Part shown: positions 8,802 through 15,947 of the stretch, in pieces
Position numbering within the stretch: position 1 is the stretch's first letter
Layout: the number at the start of each line of letters is the position of its first letter
Assembly (NCBI GenBank): GCA_021791695.1
Contig: JAJYWC010000018.1
Coordinates: 1-37,108 of the forward strand
DNA length: 37,108 nucleotides
DNA from: an archaeon
GTDB taxonomy: Archaea > Thermoproteota > Nitrososphaeria > Nitrososphaerales > Gagatemarchaeaceae
Reading direction: 5' to 3'
Translations under genes and position numbers: made by a program
Notes under the pieces: generated by a model
The model's input: only the letters and a program-made list of their open reading frames with translations
Database searches by the model: none
What the model was told of the DNA's origin: nothing

Positions 8802-10538
8802 TCACTCCCCTCGCGCCCTCATCCTCGTTCTCAACTCAGCGGTAGCATCTCTGTCGAGGGCAAGAGTCGTAATGTCGATTACCACCCCGTACGAATCCTT
8901 CGCTCGCGTGGTGGAGATTTTACCCTGAATCACGTCTCCTAGGACTGCCGATTCGTCTCGGTCCAGAGGGCTTCCGTAGCCTCCGCCACCGGGTGTTCTA
9001 ATCTCGACCGAGTCTCTGGAAGATGCTGTGAACGTTACCTTTGAGGGGAGGATTTCCTTGTTCTTACCATTTCGCAGTACAGAGAACTCAGCCGGACGTC
9101 CGTCCATTCCCCCAAGCATGCCGTGAGGAGGTATCTTTACGGTGTCGGCCAAGAATGTAACCGTCGCGTCGTGGTCCCTGAACCTGTACACCCTTCTGAG
9201 GCCGAGGCCGCCCCGATACTCTCCCGGACCATCAGAGTCCTCGACTAGCTCGTACCTTTCTATTATGACCGGGTACCCAATCTCCATCTCCTCGACTGGC
9301 GCATTCTCAGTGTTCTGATGATGCGCTTGAACAGCGTCTTCTCCGTCCTTGGTCGGCCGCCCACCGTAGCCCCCTGCAAGAGTTTCAAGATAGACATAGG
9401 ACTCGTTGGACCTGGGGTCGACTCCTCCAAATGCGATGTGCAAGATTGTTTTCTTGCCTTCAGCGGCGACCCGGTCCGGCATGGCCTTAGCCAGGGCCCT
9501 AAAACACCCCTCCACGACCTTGATTCCGACCTCCCACCCACCGACCACGGCTGCGGGATGTGAGCAGTTCACGACGGTGCCTTTCGGGGCTATGAGCTTG
9601 ACGGTCTGGTAAAATCCATGATTAACTGGGATGTCAGAAGGTAGGAGAGCCTTTATCGAATAGACTACGCTCGAGTATGCCTGGGCGTAGGTGGAGTTCA
9701 TAGGTGCCTTCCTTTGTGCCTCCGCTCCAGTCAAATCAAACTCCACGTGGGAACCTTTGATTGTCAGCCTGATCGGGATTCTTATTGGTCGGGCGGTAAC
9801 ACCATCGTCATCCAGGAAGGTCTCAGCTTCATAGACGCCCTCCGGCCACTTGGCCATTTCAGCTTCGGTCCTCCGCTGGGTGTATTCATACAGCCTCTCG
9901 ATGGTAGTCTCAACGAACCCGACCCCGAATTTGTCGATGATCTCGACTATTCGTCGCTGTGCTAGCTTGTTCGCGGCGACCTGAGCCCTGATGTCGCCGC
10001 CGAACTCCTTCTTTCCACGAACGTTTGCCGCGACGAGCCTGTAGATGTCGTTGTCAATCTCACCCTTCTTGACAAGCTTCACTCCCGGAAGAATAATCCC
10101 CTCCTGGTAGATGTCTGTCGTGACAGCGATGCTTCCGGGAGCACGGCCTCCGATGTCGACGTGGTGCGCAAGATTTGCCGAATAGCCGAAGAGTCTGTCC
10201 TTGTAGAATAGCGGCGAGACCAGACTGATGTCGTTTAGGTGACTCATGTTCATGTGTGCATCGTTTACAAGTATCCCGTCACCGGGACGAAGCTCGGCCG
10301 GGCCGTACACGCCGACTGTCGAGGGGACGGCGAAGACCAGCGAGCCCAGGTGGCTCGGCTGGCTAAACGCCTGTACGACGACCTTCAGGTCTTTGTCGAA
10401 GATTGCACAGGAGAAGTCCAATCTCGTCTTTATGTTTGTGGAATAGGCAGACCTAGCAAGCGCCACTCCGGATTCCTCAACAGCAGCCTGCAAAGCGTTC
10501 CGGACTACCTCAAACCGTATAGGGTCGTGCCTGCGCAC
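8802..10538 (-). CDS. hyuB: Hydantoinase/oxoprolinase B-type subunit (HyuB)
   Basis: This is the partner of HyuA and has the family's landmarks: HDPIRFEVVRNALQAAVEES at the N terminus, GDGILVNDAHMNMSHLNDI (metal and substrate region), the SANLAHHVDIGG histidines, and the C-terminal RTPGGGGYGSPLDRD. I prefer the GTG at 10538 as start: GGAAGGT is a good ribosome-binding site just before it, and a TATA-like ATTAATATCA (10581-10590) lies at promoter distance. An ATG at 10619 would add 27 residues but would place that TATA box inside the gene, and the family normally begins near HDPIRFEVV. A TTG at 10553 is a third option. hyuB comes first in the hyuB-hyuA unit and follows a winged-helix gene on the same strand. 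Confidence 0.9.
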   Translation of the reverse strand: MRRHDPIRFEVVRNALQAAVEESGVALARSAYSTNIKTRLDFSCAIFDKDLKVVVQAFSQPSHLGSLVFAVPSTVGVYGPAELRPGDGILVNDAHMNMSHLNDISLVSPLFYKDRLFGYSANLAHHVDIGGRAPGSIAVTTDIYQEGIILPGVKLVKKGEIDNDIYRLVAANVRGKKEFGGDIRAQVAANKLAQRRIVEIIDKFGVGFVETTIERLYEYTQRRTEAEMAKWPEGVYEAETFLDDDGVTARPIRIPIRLTIKGSHVEFDLTGAEAQRKAPMNSTYAQAYSSVVYSIKALLPSDIPVNHGFYQTVKLIAPKGTVVNCSHPAAVVGGWEVGIKVVEGCFRALAKAMPDRVAAEGKKTILHIAFGGVDPRSNESYVYLETLAGGYGGRPTKDGEDAVQAHHQNTENAPVEEMEIGYPVIIERYELVEDSDGPGEYRGGLGLRRVYRFRDHDATVTFLADTVKIPPHGMLGGMDGRPAEFSVLRNGKNKEILPSKVTFTASSRDSVEIRTPGGGGYGSPLDRDESAVLGDVIQGKISTTRAKDSYGVVIDITTLALDRDATAELRTRMRARGE

Positions 10539-10621
10539 CGTTTGACCTTCCAATTTGTCTAAATCGCGGCGAGCGCGGGGTGATATTAATGCTCTACAGG
10601 AACTGCCAGGCTGCACCATTA

Positions 10622-11140
10622 TTAAGAACCATGAAACATCCTAAAGCACTTTACCTGTCGGCGAGCCCTCGCTTCACTCGGCCGAGCCGTGGCGGAGCCG
10701 AACCTCAACGATGGTTCTCCTAGCCAGAAGTATGTCGCCGTGACTGCGAGCAGAGTGACTGCATACGAGAGCCTGAGCTCCGTTCCGGTCCTGCCAACGT
10801 GCATGGCCGGTGTTGTCGCGCCCTTGACAGGCAGGCAGCAGGCCGCTTCCAGTGGCGTGCCCGACGTCCGGCTCAGCGCGTAGATGTCGAGAGCCCGTCT
10901 CCCCGTGCCGGTCAGGACGTAGCAGCCGCTCTTCGCCTCGACTTCGATGAACCCGGAGAGTTTCAGCAGGTGGCGCTGAAGCTGGCCGCTGCTTTCCACT
11001 CCCAGTTCGCGCTTCAACTGCGAAAAGGAAAGCTGTTTCTCCTGCACAAGCTCCAGGATCCGCACCCTGGTTGAGTGTGAGAGAGCCTCGAAGATCGCGT
11101 ATCTTGTATCGGCTGGAAGATCCTGTACGCCGAGAGACAT
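10622..11140 (-). CDS. Winged-helix (ArsR-like) protein with a C-terminal membrane helix and a Cys-Cys pair
   Basis: Residues 10-90 form an ArsR-type winged helix (DTRYAIFEALSHSTRVRILE, then the recognition region SSGQLQRHLLKLSGFIEVE). After a linker that holds vicinal Cys101-Cys102 followed by Leu-Pro, a hydrophobic segment (about 124-141) could anchor the protein in the membrane; a basic tail follows. A membrane-tethered regulator is plausible. The CC-x-P pattern recalls the metal-carrying motif of Mer transporters and recurs in the neighbours upstream, so sensing of a thiophilic metal or of redox state is a reasonable guess. It lies between the mer-type genes and hyuB, and could serve either. 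A TATA-like CTTATAATG (about 11197-11205) suggests its own promoter. Confidence 0.7.
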   Translation of the reverse strand: MSLGVQDLPADTRYAIFEALSHSTRVRILELVQEKQLSFSQLKRELGVESSGQLQRHLLKLSGFIEVEAKSGCYVLTGTGRRALDIYALSRTSGTPLEAACCLPVKGATTPAMHVGRTGTELRLSYAVTLLAVTATYFWLGEPSLRFGSATARPSEARARRQVKCFRMFHGS

Positions 11141-11173
11141 CCTGGAACACTCACGCGATAGAGTGCCGTGCGA

Positions 11174-11329
11174 CTATACAATGCCTGATTTCTGGACATT
11201 ATAAGCCGGCAAGTGGCAGGCATGGGCGAGCGTGCCGAAGGCGAAAAAGATGGATGACAGGCGGAAGGGAAAGACGACGTCGGCCGCGCCCGGGGGCTGA
11301 GAGTAGAACGCCTGCTGGTCTGCGTTCAT
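11174..11329 (-). CDS. Possible small protein (51 aa), coupled by ATGA overlap
   Basis: The start codon overlaps the stop codon of the membrane protein at 11326-11988 as ATGA, the usual sign of translational coupling. The product begins MNADQQAFYSQPPGAAD and has one short hydrophobic stretch (about residues 18-37) ending in HACH. The last 12 codons run through the likely promoter of the next gene, which speaks against it. I do not recognise a family. Confidence 0.3.
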   Translation of the reverse strand: MNADQQAFYSQPPGAADVVFPFRLSSIFFAFGTLAHACHLPAYNVQKSGIV

Positions 11330-11988
11330 GCATCTTGCCTCCCCCTTCCAGATTGTCCGCTACTCATCCTGACCACCCTCCTGCCGATATAGACAAGCGA
11401 GACCGCCATCAGAATCATGAAGGCTAGGTTGATCAGGTACGGGTAGTCGTACACGAGCATAAAGAGGCCGGCCGTCGGGGCGAAAACACCGACTAGCGTG
11501 AGGCCGATGGGCACGCTGCAGCATCCCCCGCTGAAAAGGGCCGGGACCAGCGCGAGCAGTCCGACCGGACCAGCCCCCCTCGTGAAGTGGGAGAACCGGA
11601 GGCTGAACACCGTCAGTACGATGTTCAGGGAGAAGAGCGTGGCGAGAACCAGCGAGAAGATGAAGGGTCCGTAGATGAGGTTGACCTGGAGGTGTCCGTT
11701 CGGATACCAGACCATCGCGGAATTGTAAAAGCCTGAGAGGCTGGAGAAAGAGTTGAAGAAGGAAGGGTTGGGTACCTGATACTTCTGCAGGAGAGCGGTG
11801 ATGTCGAGCGAATAGTAGAAGAACATGCCGCCTGAGACGGTGTAGAGCAGCCAGTAGCCGAGCCAGCTCCCAACCATCAGGACCTTGAATCTGCGTGCGC
11901 GGAGTACCGCCCTGAGAAGCGAGGGTACGCTCTGTCTCCCTTGAGTGGCCTCTGTTCGCGGGACGTTGATGGGTCTAGGTCCTTGCAC
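11326..11988 (-). CDS. Multi-spanning membrane protein with GGCCSVP motif (mer-type cluster)
   Basis: The protein (220 aa) has about four membrane helices (roughly residues 36-58, 104-130, 141-178 and 182-203). Within the third region sits GGCCSVPIG, a vicinal pair Cys156-Cys157 followed by a proline. This is the pattern seen in the first helix of MerT and MerF, where the cysteines hand Hg(II) across the membrane. The residues between helices 1 and 2 probably face outward and are rich in Tyr, Phe and Ser. It is the last clear gene of the cluster and starts (GTG) 17 bp after the membrane thioredoxin gene. I do not recognise a named family; metal uptake or electron transfer to the thioredoxin are both open. 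Confidence 0.7.
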   Translation of the reverse strand: MQGPRPINVPRTEATQGRQSVPSLLRAVLRARRFKVLMVGSWLGYWLLYTVSGGMFFYYSLDITALLQKYQVPNPSFFNSFSSLSGFYNSAMVWYPNGHLQVNLIYGPFIFSLVLATLFSLNIVLTVFSLRFSHFTRGAGPVGLLALVPALFSGGCCSVPIGLTLVGVFAPTAGLFMLVYDYPYLINLAFMILMAVSLVYIGRRVVRMSSGQSGRGRQDA

Positions 11989-12005
11989 TCTCCTTCGCTC
12001 ACCCG

Positions 12006-12668
12006 CTATGCCGATGCCGTCTGGAGATTGTCTACGGCGGTTATCGCGCTATGGATTGTCGTTCCGAGATTGAGACCGCTGGTCACAATCGTCCCCGACG
12101 GGCCGATGAGGTACCATATGTCGAGGTCGGCCTGCGGGTTGTAGGTGTAGGTGGCACTCTGGGACGTATCTGCAAAGAGCCAGCCGGGATGGCTGTCCAC
12201 CCCGCCGGCATACTGACTGGCGAACTGGGTCATCGTCGGACCTGAGTAGCCAAGGTCGTTGTAGTCCTCGACCGTTATCAGCGTGACGCCAGCAGAGCGG
12301 AGTTGAGAGTAGTATTGCGACGCGATGACGGGGGCGCTCTCCTGGCAGCCCGGGCACCAGGTGGCAACCATCCATACGAGGACCGCGTGGCCCTGGAAAC
12401 TACTCAGCGAAGTAGACGTCCCGTTGGTCAGATAGATGGGCATGTCTGGAGCCCTGTCCCCCGCATCGATGCCGGTGCTCGTAGTCAGAGTAGTTGTTCC
12501 GGTGCCTTCTGTGGTGTTTGCTTGTTGTTGATGGTTGTAGAATGCGTAAGCGCCGATGCCCGCCGCGACAAGCACGACGAGCACACCAAGCGAAACAAGA
12601 AGCAGCTTCCTCTTAGCCCCCTTTCTCCCTCTTCCGTTCCGCCGTCGCTGGGGGCTCCGGTTACTCAT
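12006..12668 (-). CDS. Membrane-anchored thioredoxin-fold protein (TlpA/redoxin-like)
   Basis: After a very basic N terminus, a single membrane helix (residues 22-44) anchors a domain that should sit outside the cell. The domain starts with GDRAPDMPIYLTNG and has the redox centre WCPGC (Cys105, Cys108) in VWMVATWCPGCQESAPVI, as in TlpA/ResA-type thioredoxins. A Ser/Thr linker (about 51-66) joins anchor and domain. Such proteins reduce or oxidise extracytoplasmic thiols. The start overlaps the preceding gene's stop (ATGA), so it belongs to the same translational unit as the two Cys-Cys membrane proteins on either side. A role in keeping their cysteines, or those of a metal carrier, in the right redox state is an inference from context. 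Confidence 0.85.
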   Translation of the reverse strand: MSNRSPQRRRNGRGRKGAKRKLLLVSLGVLVVLVAAGIGAYAFYNHQQQANTTEGTGTTTLTTSTGIDAGDRAPDMPIYLTNGTSTSLSSFQGHAVLVWMVATWCPGCQESAPVIASQYYSQLRSAGVTLITVEDYNDLGYSGPTMTQFASQYAGGVDSHPGWLFADTSQSATYTYNPQADLDIWYLIGPSGTIVTSGLNLGTTIHSAITAVDNLQTASA

Positions 12669-13204
12669 TGTTGTCCTGCCCTCTTCCCCGCATCGCAGCA
12701 GGAGGTGATGCTCCGGCTCAGGTAGTGTACTGAGATGAGCAGGAGCGCGACAGAGAGCGCGTAGAAGTACTGCGAGTTGAACTCGAAGAAGGCCTGGAGT
12801 CGAGGGGATATCTCGTAGAGGGCCGGCGTCGAAGCTCCGGTCATGGCTATGAGGCTCGGTATTAGAGGGGTGCAGCAGAGGCCATTCACCAGGCTTGCGA
12901 GGATTGACCCTACGGTGACAGCTTTGACGGAGGATGCCCGCATCCTGAACGCGTAGACGTCCAGCGTGGCTACAAGGGCTATGAGGACGCCGAAGGTTAG
13001 GGCGAAGGCCACCTGAGTGGGAGTTATGAACTGAATCGCGTAGGGCACGAGCGCACCTAGGGGCAGCGAGGGAAGGAGGAACATGTACAGCACGGAGACG
13101 GACATCGAAAGCGCGAGAAAGAGGAGAAGGTATATCCTCCCCGCGAACGCAGCTCCAAGCGCGAAACGCTCGTAGTGGAGGCGGCCCAGTGGGCTAGCCG
13201 TCAA
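12665..13204 (-). CDS. Multi-spanning membrane protein with GLCCTPLIP motif (mer-type cluster)
   Basis: The protein (179 aa) has four probable membrane helices (about 22-44, 64-85, 96-123, 145-163). Vicinal Cys110-Cys111 lie in NGLCCTPLIP at the third helix, again Cys-Cys followed by Pro, and a second pair, Cys169-Cys170, sits in the C-terminal tail (TSCCDAGKR), as in MerF. This layout suits a transporter that relays Hg(II) or another soft metal from membrane to cytoplasmic thiols. The start appears to be TTG at 13204, 33 bp after the MerF-like gene; no better in-frame start is seen. It is probably distantly related in design to the protein at 11326-11988. Family not recognised. Confidence 0.7.
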   Translation of the reverse strand: MTASPLGRLHYERFALGAAFAGRIYLLLFLALSMSVSVLYMFLLPSLPLGALVPYAIQFITPTQVAFALTFGVLIALVATLDVYAFRMRASSVKAVTVGSILASLVNGLCCTPLIPSLIAMTGASTPALYEISPRLQAFFEFNSQYFYALSVALLLISVHYLSRSITSCCDAGKRAGQQ

Positions 13205-13237
13205 TCAGGCTCGACCCCCGTTGGAAATAGATTCGAT

Positions 13238-13570
13238 TCATTTGCAGCAATCATCGTCTTCTCCACCAGGCTTCCTCTGTGGGCTCCTGCCTCTGCCCCT
13301 TATCCTCGATGCAATCCCAATCGCAACAACTGTTATGACCAGGACTGCCGCACCAGCGAAGAGCAGTTCGTATCTTCCCGCAACCACCGAGAGGGACGCG
13401 AGCCCGCCCGCAGCTACGATCAGGACGGGCACGCCGCAGCATGCCACAATTGCGAGTATCGCGAAGAGGAACGCCACAGGGGTTGAGCGGGGCTCCTGTC
13501 TTCCTCCCCCCTCCTCGCGGCTCCGAACACCTCGTACGCCACCGCTGCTTCGCTTTCTCAGGTCCGACAT
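13238..13570 (-). CDS. MerF-like mercury transport protein
   Basis: The protein has 110 residues with two membrane helices (about 32-54 and 66-88). The first contains IVACCGVPVLIV (Cys44-Cys45, then Pro48), and the C terminus ends in DDDCCK (Cys108-Cys109). Two helices, Cys-Cys-x-x-Pro in the first and a Cys-Cys tail are the diagnostic plan of MerF, a small Hg(II) importer that passes the ion to MerA. The N-terminal 30 residues, basic and Ser/Gly rich, are longer than in bacterial MerF. The start is the ATG at 13570, 17 bp after the merA stop, with GGAGG overlapping that stop as a ribosome-binding site. Sequence identity to MerF outside the motifs is low by eye, so the name is not certain. 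Confidence 0.8.
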   Translation of the reverse strand: MSDLRKRSSGGVRGVRSREEGGGRQEPRSTPVAFLFAILAIVACCGVPVLIVAAGGLASLSVVAGRYELLFAGAAVLVITVVAIGIASRIRGRGRSPQRKPGGEDDDCCK

Positions 13571-13587
13571 CTCGAGATGACTTCCTC

Positions 13588-15015
13588 CTACTCCACACAG
13601 CAGCTCATCTTCCCCACGTCCATGTAGAACGACTGCGCGGCGAGTTTGACCGACTCCGAGAGGGTGGGGAAGACGTGGACCGTATCGATGATGTCGTCGA
13701 CGGTGAGCTTGTTCTTGACCGCGAGAACGCCCTCGTGTATCAGGTCCGCAGCATGGGGCGCGAGGATGTGCACCCCTACTATCCGCTTCGTATCGTTGTC
13801 GATTACCATCTTCACGAGCCCTCGCGTGTCTCCGATTATGTGGGCCTTCGGGACAAGGTCGAATGGAAGAACACGACAGGCGCACCTTATCCCCTTTCCC
13901 AGAGTCTCAGATTCGGTCAGGCCGACCCTCGCAACCTCCGGGTAGGTGAAGACGGCCGAAGGAACTTCGCCGAAGTTGACCTTCTTCTTGGCGTCGTCGC
14001 TGAAGGCGTTGTGAACGGCCACCGCCCCCTCCTTCGCGGCGATGGTCTCGAGCATGGGCTCGCCTATCACGTCACCAGCGGCCCAGATGTTGTCAGCAGA
14101 AGTTAGCATCTCGTCGTTGACCACGACGAATCCCTTCGCGTCGGTCTTCACCCCTGCCTTCTTGAGGCCCAGGTCTTCGGTGTTGGGCCTCCTCCCGGTC
14201 GCGAGGAGGAGCTGGTCGCAGAGAACTCTTCCCGGTCCACCTTTCTTTGTCGTGAAATTTACCACCTTCTTGTTATCTCTGCCTCCCTTTGAGACTCGAT
14301 TGACAGTTACCCCAGTGAATACATCGATTCTTAAATCCCCAAGATAGCTAGTGAGCGCTTCCGAGACCTCAGGCTCGTCTTCTGGGAGGATTCTTTTGCT
14401 CCGCTGCAGCAATGTGACTTTGGTGCCGAACTGGGCGTACATCTGGGCGAACTCGAGGCCGAGAGCCCGCCCGCCGATGACGCACATCGACCCGGGGAGC
14501 TCGCTCAGGCTGAGGGCTTCCTCGTTCGTCAGATAGTCCACTCCGTCGATGCCTTCGATGGAAGGTATGCTGGCGCGAGCTCCGGTCGCCACGAGAAGTT
14601 TCTCCGCCTGAAGCGTCTCGTCACCGGCCCTTACCTCGTTTCGCGAAACGAATCGCCCTTTAGCGGGGTAATAGGTTACCTCCTCAAGGCCCTTGAGCAC
14701 ATCCGCATACTTTTCCTTCCTAAATCCCCTGACCAGCCTGTCCTTCTCCTGCATGACCTTTTGGAAATTGAGCTTCCCGCTCCCGTACTCTATCCCCTTG
14801 AACATGCTCCTCGTCTCATTATGGAACGATGTCCCGACGGTGATCAGGCGCTTGCTCGGGACGCAGCCGACGTTGACGCACGTACCCCCGAGGACAGCTC
14901 CCCCTGTCGCGCTCTCGCCGACCATGGCGGTCCTCACCCCCAGCTCGTTCGCCTTTATCGCGGCAGAAAAAGCGGCTGAGCCCTGCCCGAGAATCACAAG
15001 ATCGAAGCGGCTCAC
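13588..15015 (-). CDS. merA: Mercuric reductase MerA (no N-terminal metal-binding domain)
   Basis: The protein (475 aa) is a flavin disulfide reductase: FAD-binding GQGSAAFSAAI at residues 10-20, redox disulfide GGTCVNVGCVPSKR (Cys46, Cys51), pyridine-nucleotide motif VIGGRALGLEFA, second FAD motif IWAAGDV, and a dimerisation domain at the end. What makes it MerA and not lipoamide dehydrogenase is the C-terminal KMSCCVE (Cys472-Cys473), the pair that delivers Hg(II) to the active site, plus absence of the His-Pro/Glu motif of lipoamide dehydrogenases in the tail. It reduces Hg(II) to Hg(0) in the cytoplasm with NAD(P)H. The HMA-like NmerA domain is missing, as in other short MerA. It follows the ArsR-type regulator by 9 bp and leads the transport genes. 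Confidence 0.92.
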   Translation of the reverse strand: MSRFDLVILGQGSAAFSAAIKANELGVRTAMVGESATGGAVLGGTCVNVGCVPSKRLITVGTSFHNETRSMFKGIEYGSGKLNFQKVMQEKDRLVRGFRKEKYADVLKGLEEVTYYPAKGRFVSRNEVRAGDETLQAEKLLVATGARASIPSIEGIDGVDYLTNEEALSLSELPGSMCVIGGRALGLEFAQMYAQFGTKVTLLQRSKRILPEDEPEVSEALTSYLGDLRIDVFTGVTVNRVSKGGRDNKKVVNFTTKKGGPGRVLCDQLLLATGRRPNTEDLGLKKAGVKTDAKGFVVVNDEMLTSADNIWAAGDVIGEPMLETIAAKEGAVAVHNAFSDDAKKKVNFGEVPSAVFTYPEVARVGLTESETLGKGIRCACRVLPFDLVPKAHIIGDTRGLVKMVIDNDTKRIVGVHILAPHAADLIHEGVLAVKNKLTVDDIIDTVHVFPTLSESVKLAAQSFYMDVGKMSCCVE

Positions 15016-15024
15016 GACGATCTA

Positions 15025-15363
15025 CTACCTCTCCAGCGCGTCGCAGGTGAGAAGGTTCACGGCATACTTTCTCAGGTGCTCGTCGACTATCTTCAGGAGC
15101 GGGAGGATCGTCTCCCCGTTGATCGAATAAATCCTTGACTTGCCTTCTCGACTTGCGGTGACCAGACCGCAGAACGCAAGGCATCTGAGGTTGTGCGAGA
15201 CGTGCGTCTGCTCCATCCCGAGCCCGCTGCAAATTTGCGTGACACTCATCCTGCCATTCTCTCTCAGCAGATTCAGAATCTGCATCCTGGCAGAGTTGGA
15301 CATCGCCTGGAAGAACAACGCCTGCGGTTTGGCAGGGAGTATCTCAAGTGTCATATCTGTCAT
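15025..15363 (-). CDS. ArsR/SmtB-type regulator of the mer cluster
   Basis: The protein (112 aa) is a classic one-domain ArsR: helix 1 with FFQAMSNSARMQILNLL, the helix-turn-helix SVTQICSGLGMEQTHVSHNLRCL, and the wing SREGKSRIYSIN. Cysteines at 45, 61, 65 and 107 could bind a thiophilic metal; Cys61 and Cys65 lie in the recognition helix region, where arsenic and mercury sensors of this family often have ligands. Archaeal mer operons are known to use ArsR-like regulators in place of MerR. The gene is first in the operon, so it likely represses itself and merA. The ATG at 15363 overlaps a palindrome; an ATG at 15354 lies about 26 bp from the TATA box and would give a leaderless start three residues later. 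Confidence 0.85.
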   Translation of the reverse strand: MTDMTLEILPAKPQALFFQAMSNSARMQILNLLRENGRMSVTQICSGLGMEQTHVSHNLRCLAFCGLVTASREGKSRIYSINGETILPLLKIVDEHLRKYAVNLLTCDALER

Positions 15364-15408
15364 ATGACACTATAAGTCATATAAGCCTTGTGAAGAGACT
15401 TTCACAAG
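15346..15408 (-). promoter_or_regulatory. mer operon promoter with two palindromic operator candidates
   Basis: The TATA-like box is at 15379-15384 (plus-strand ATATAA). A perfect 12-bp palindrome TGTCATATGACA (15358-15369) covers the likely start site. TCATAT is repeated at 15351, 15360 and 15377. Just upstream of the TATA box, CTTGTGAA (15387-15394) and TTCACAAG (15401-15408) form a second perfect inverted repeat with a 6-bp spacer. Occupation of the first would block RNA polymerase or TBP, fitting a dimeric ArsR repressor. Confidence 0.65.
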
Positions 15409-15725
15409 CCGGTTTCCTGCGACAGGTAGCTCCATATTCCCTAAGTGGATAGCGTGGCGCCGACGATGTAGATGTCGAATTGGAGGTCGTCGCAACTGCT
15501 GAGTTTGTATTGTGATTGCGTCGATGAGCAGTACCAATTTGAGCACCGTTTTCGGTGTGGTTCCCGTCAGGCCCACCACATTCAGGTTTGGGTCCTTCGA
15601 ACCCCTCGCGTTCTCAAGGTTGTAGTCGCAGTCGTGGACGACGTCGTGGATCATGCGGTATGCTGAAGATTCCGGATTTAAGCTTGGGCATCCAGAAAGT
15701 CGGGGATTTGCCATCGTGGAGCGAG

Positions 15726-15737
15726 GTGCCCCGGGCG
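15726..15737 (-). repeat. tRNA-Glu 3'-end copy 1 (12 bp)
   Basis: GTGCCCCGGGCG is identical to the first 12 bases of the 3' end of the tRNA gene at 18531-18542. Confidence 0.6.
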
Positions 15738-15884
15738 TAACCTGAACTTTAAGTTCAAATCCCACCCGCCAATCAAAGCGTTCCATCGAATCACACACAA
15801 CGAAAGTTCGCGGACCGAGGCTCATCGGTCCCTCGCAGTGTGACAAAAGTATGTCAATCGACACTCGTCCTCAGTTGATAAAAT

Positions 15885-15902
15885 GTGCCCCCGGGCGGGA
15901 TT
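15885..15902 (-). repeat. tRNA-Glu 3'-end copy 2, one extra C
   Basis: GTGCCCCCGGGCGGGATT matches the tRNA end at 18531 apart from one additional C. It lies just beyond the stop codon side of the spherulin-4-like gene. Confidence 0.65.
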
Positions 15903-15947
15903 CGCTCATGGACGGTCCGGGGATTTTGAGTGAGTTTTCGGCAGCGA

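Larger units (their letters stand above)
15409..15947. other. Non-coding stretch with tRNA 3'-end fragments
   Basis: I see no convincing gene here; open frames on both strands are interrupted or pass through tRNA fragments. It holds two partial copies of the tRNA-Glu 3' end (15726-15737 and 15885-15902). It also holds a plus-strand piece, GTTCAAATCCCACCCGCCA at about 15753, which looks like the T loop and acceptor end of a tRNA without the rest. Confidence 0.5.

Noticed and set aside
13251-13885. Longer frames around the MerF-like gene
   Set aside because: The 215-codon frame has a protein-like part only from the ATG at 13570; the upstream part is merA read out of frame. The 115-codon frame is out of frame throughout.
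15753-15773. A plus-strand tRNA ending in CACCCGCCA
   Set aside because: A T-loop-like GTTCAAATCCC is present, but there is no 5' acceptor half or anticodon arm upstream, so it is at most a fragment.
15370-15864. 164-codon minus-strand frame upstream of the mer promoter
   Set aside because: It runs through the palindromes and a tRNA 3'-end copy, and resembles no protein.
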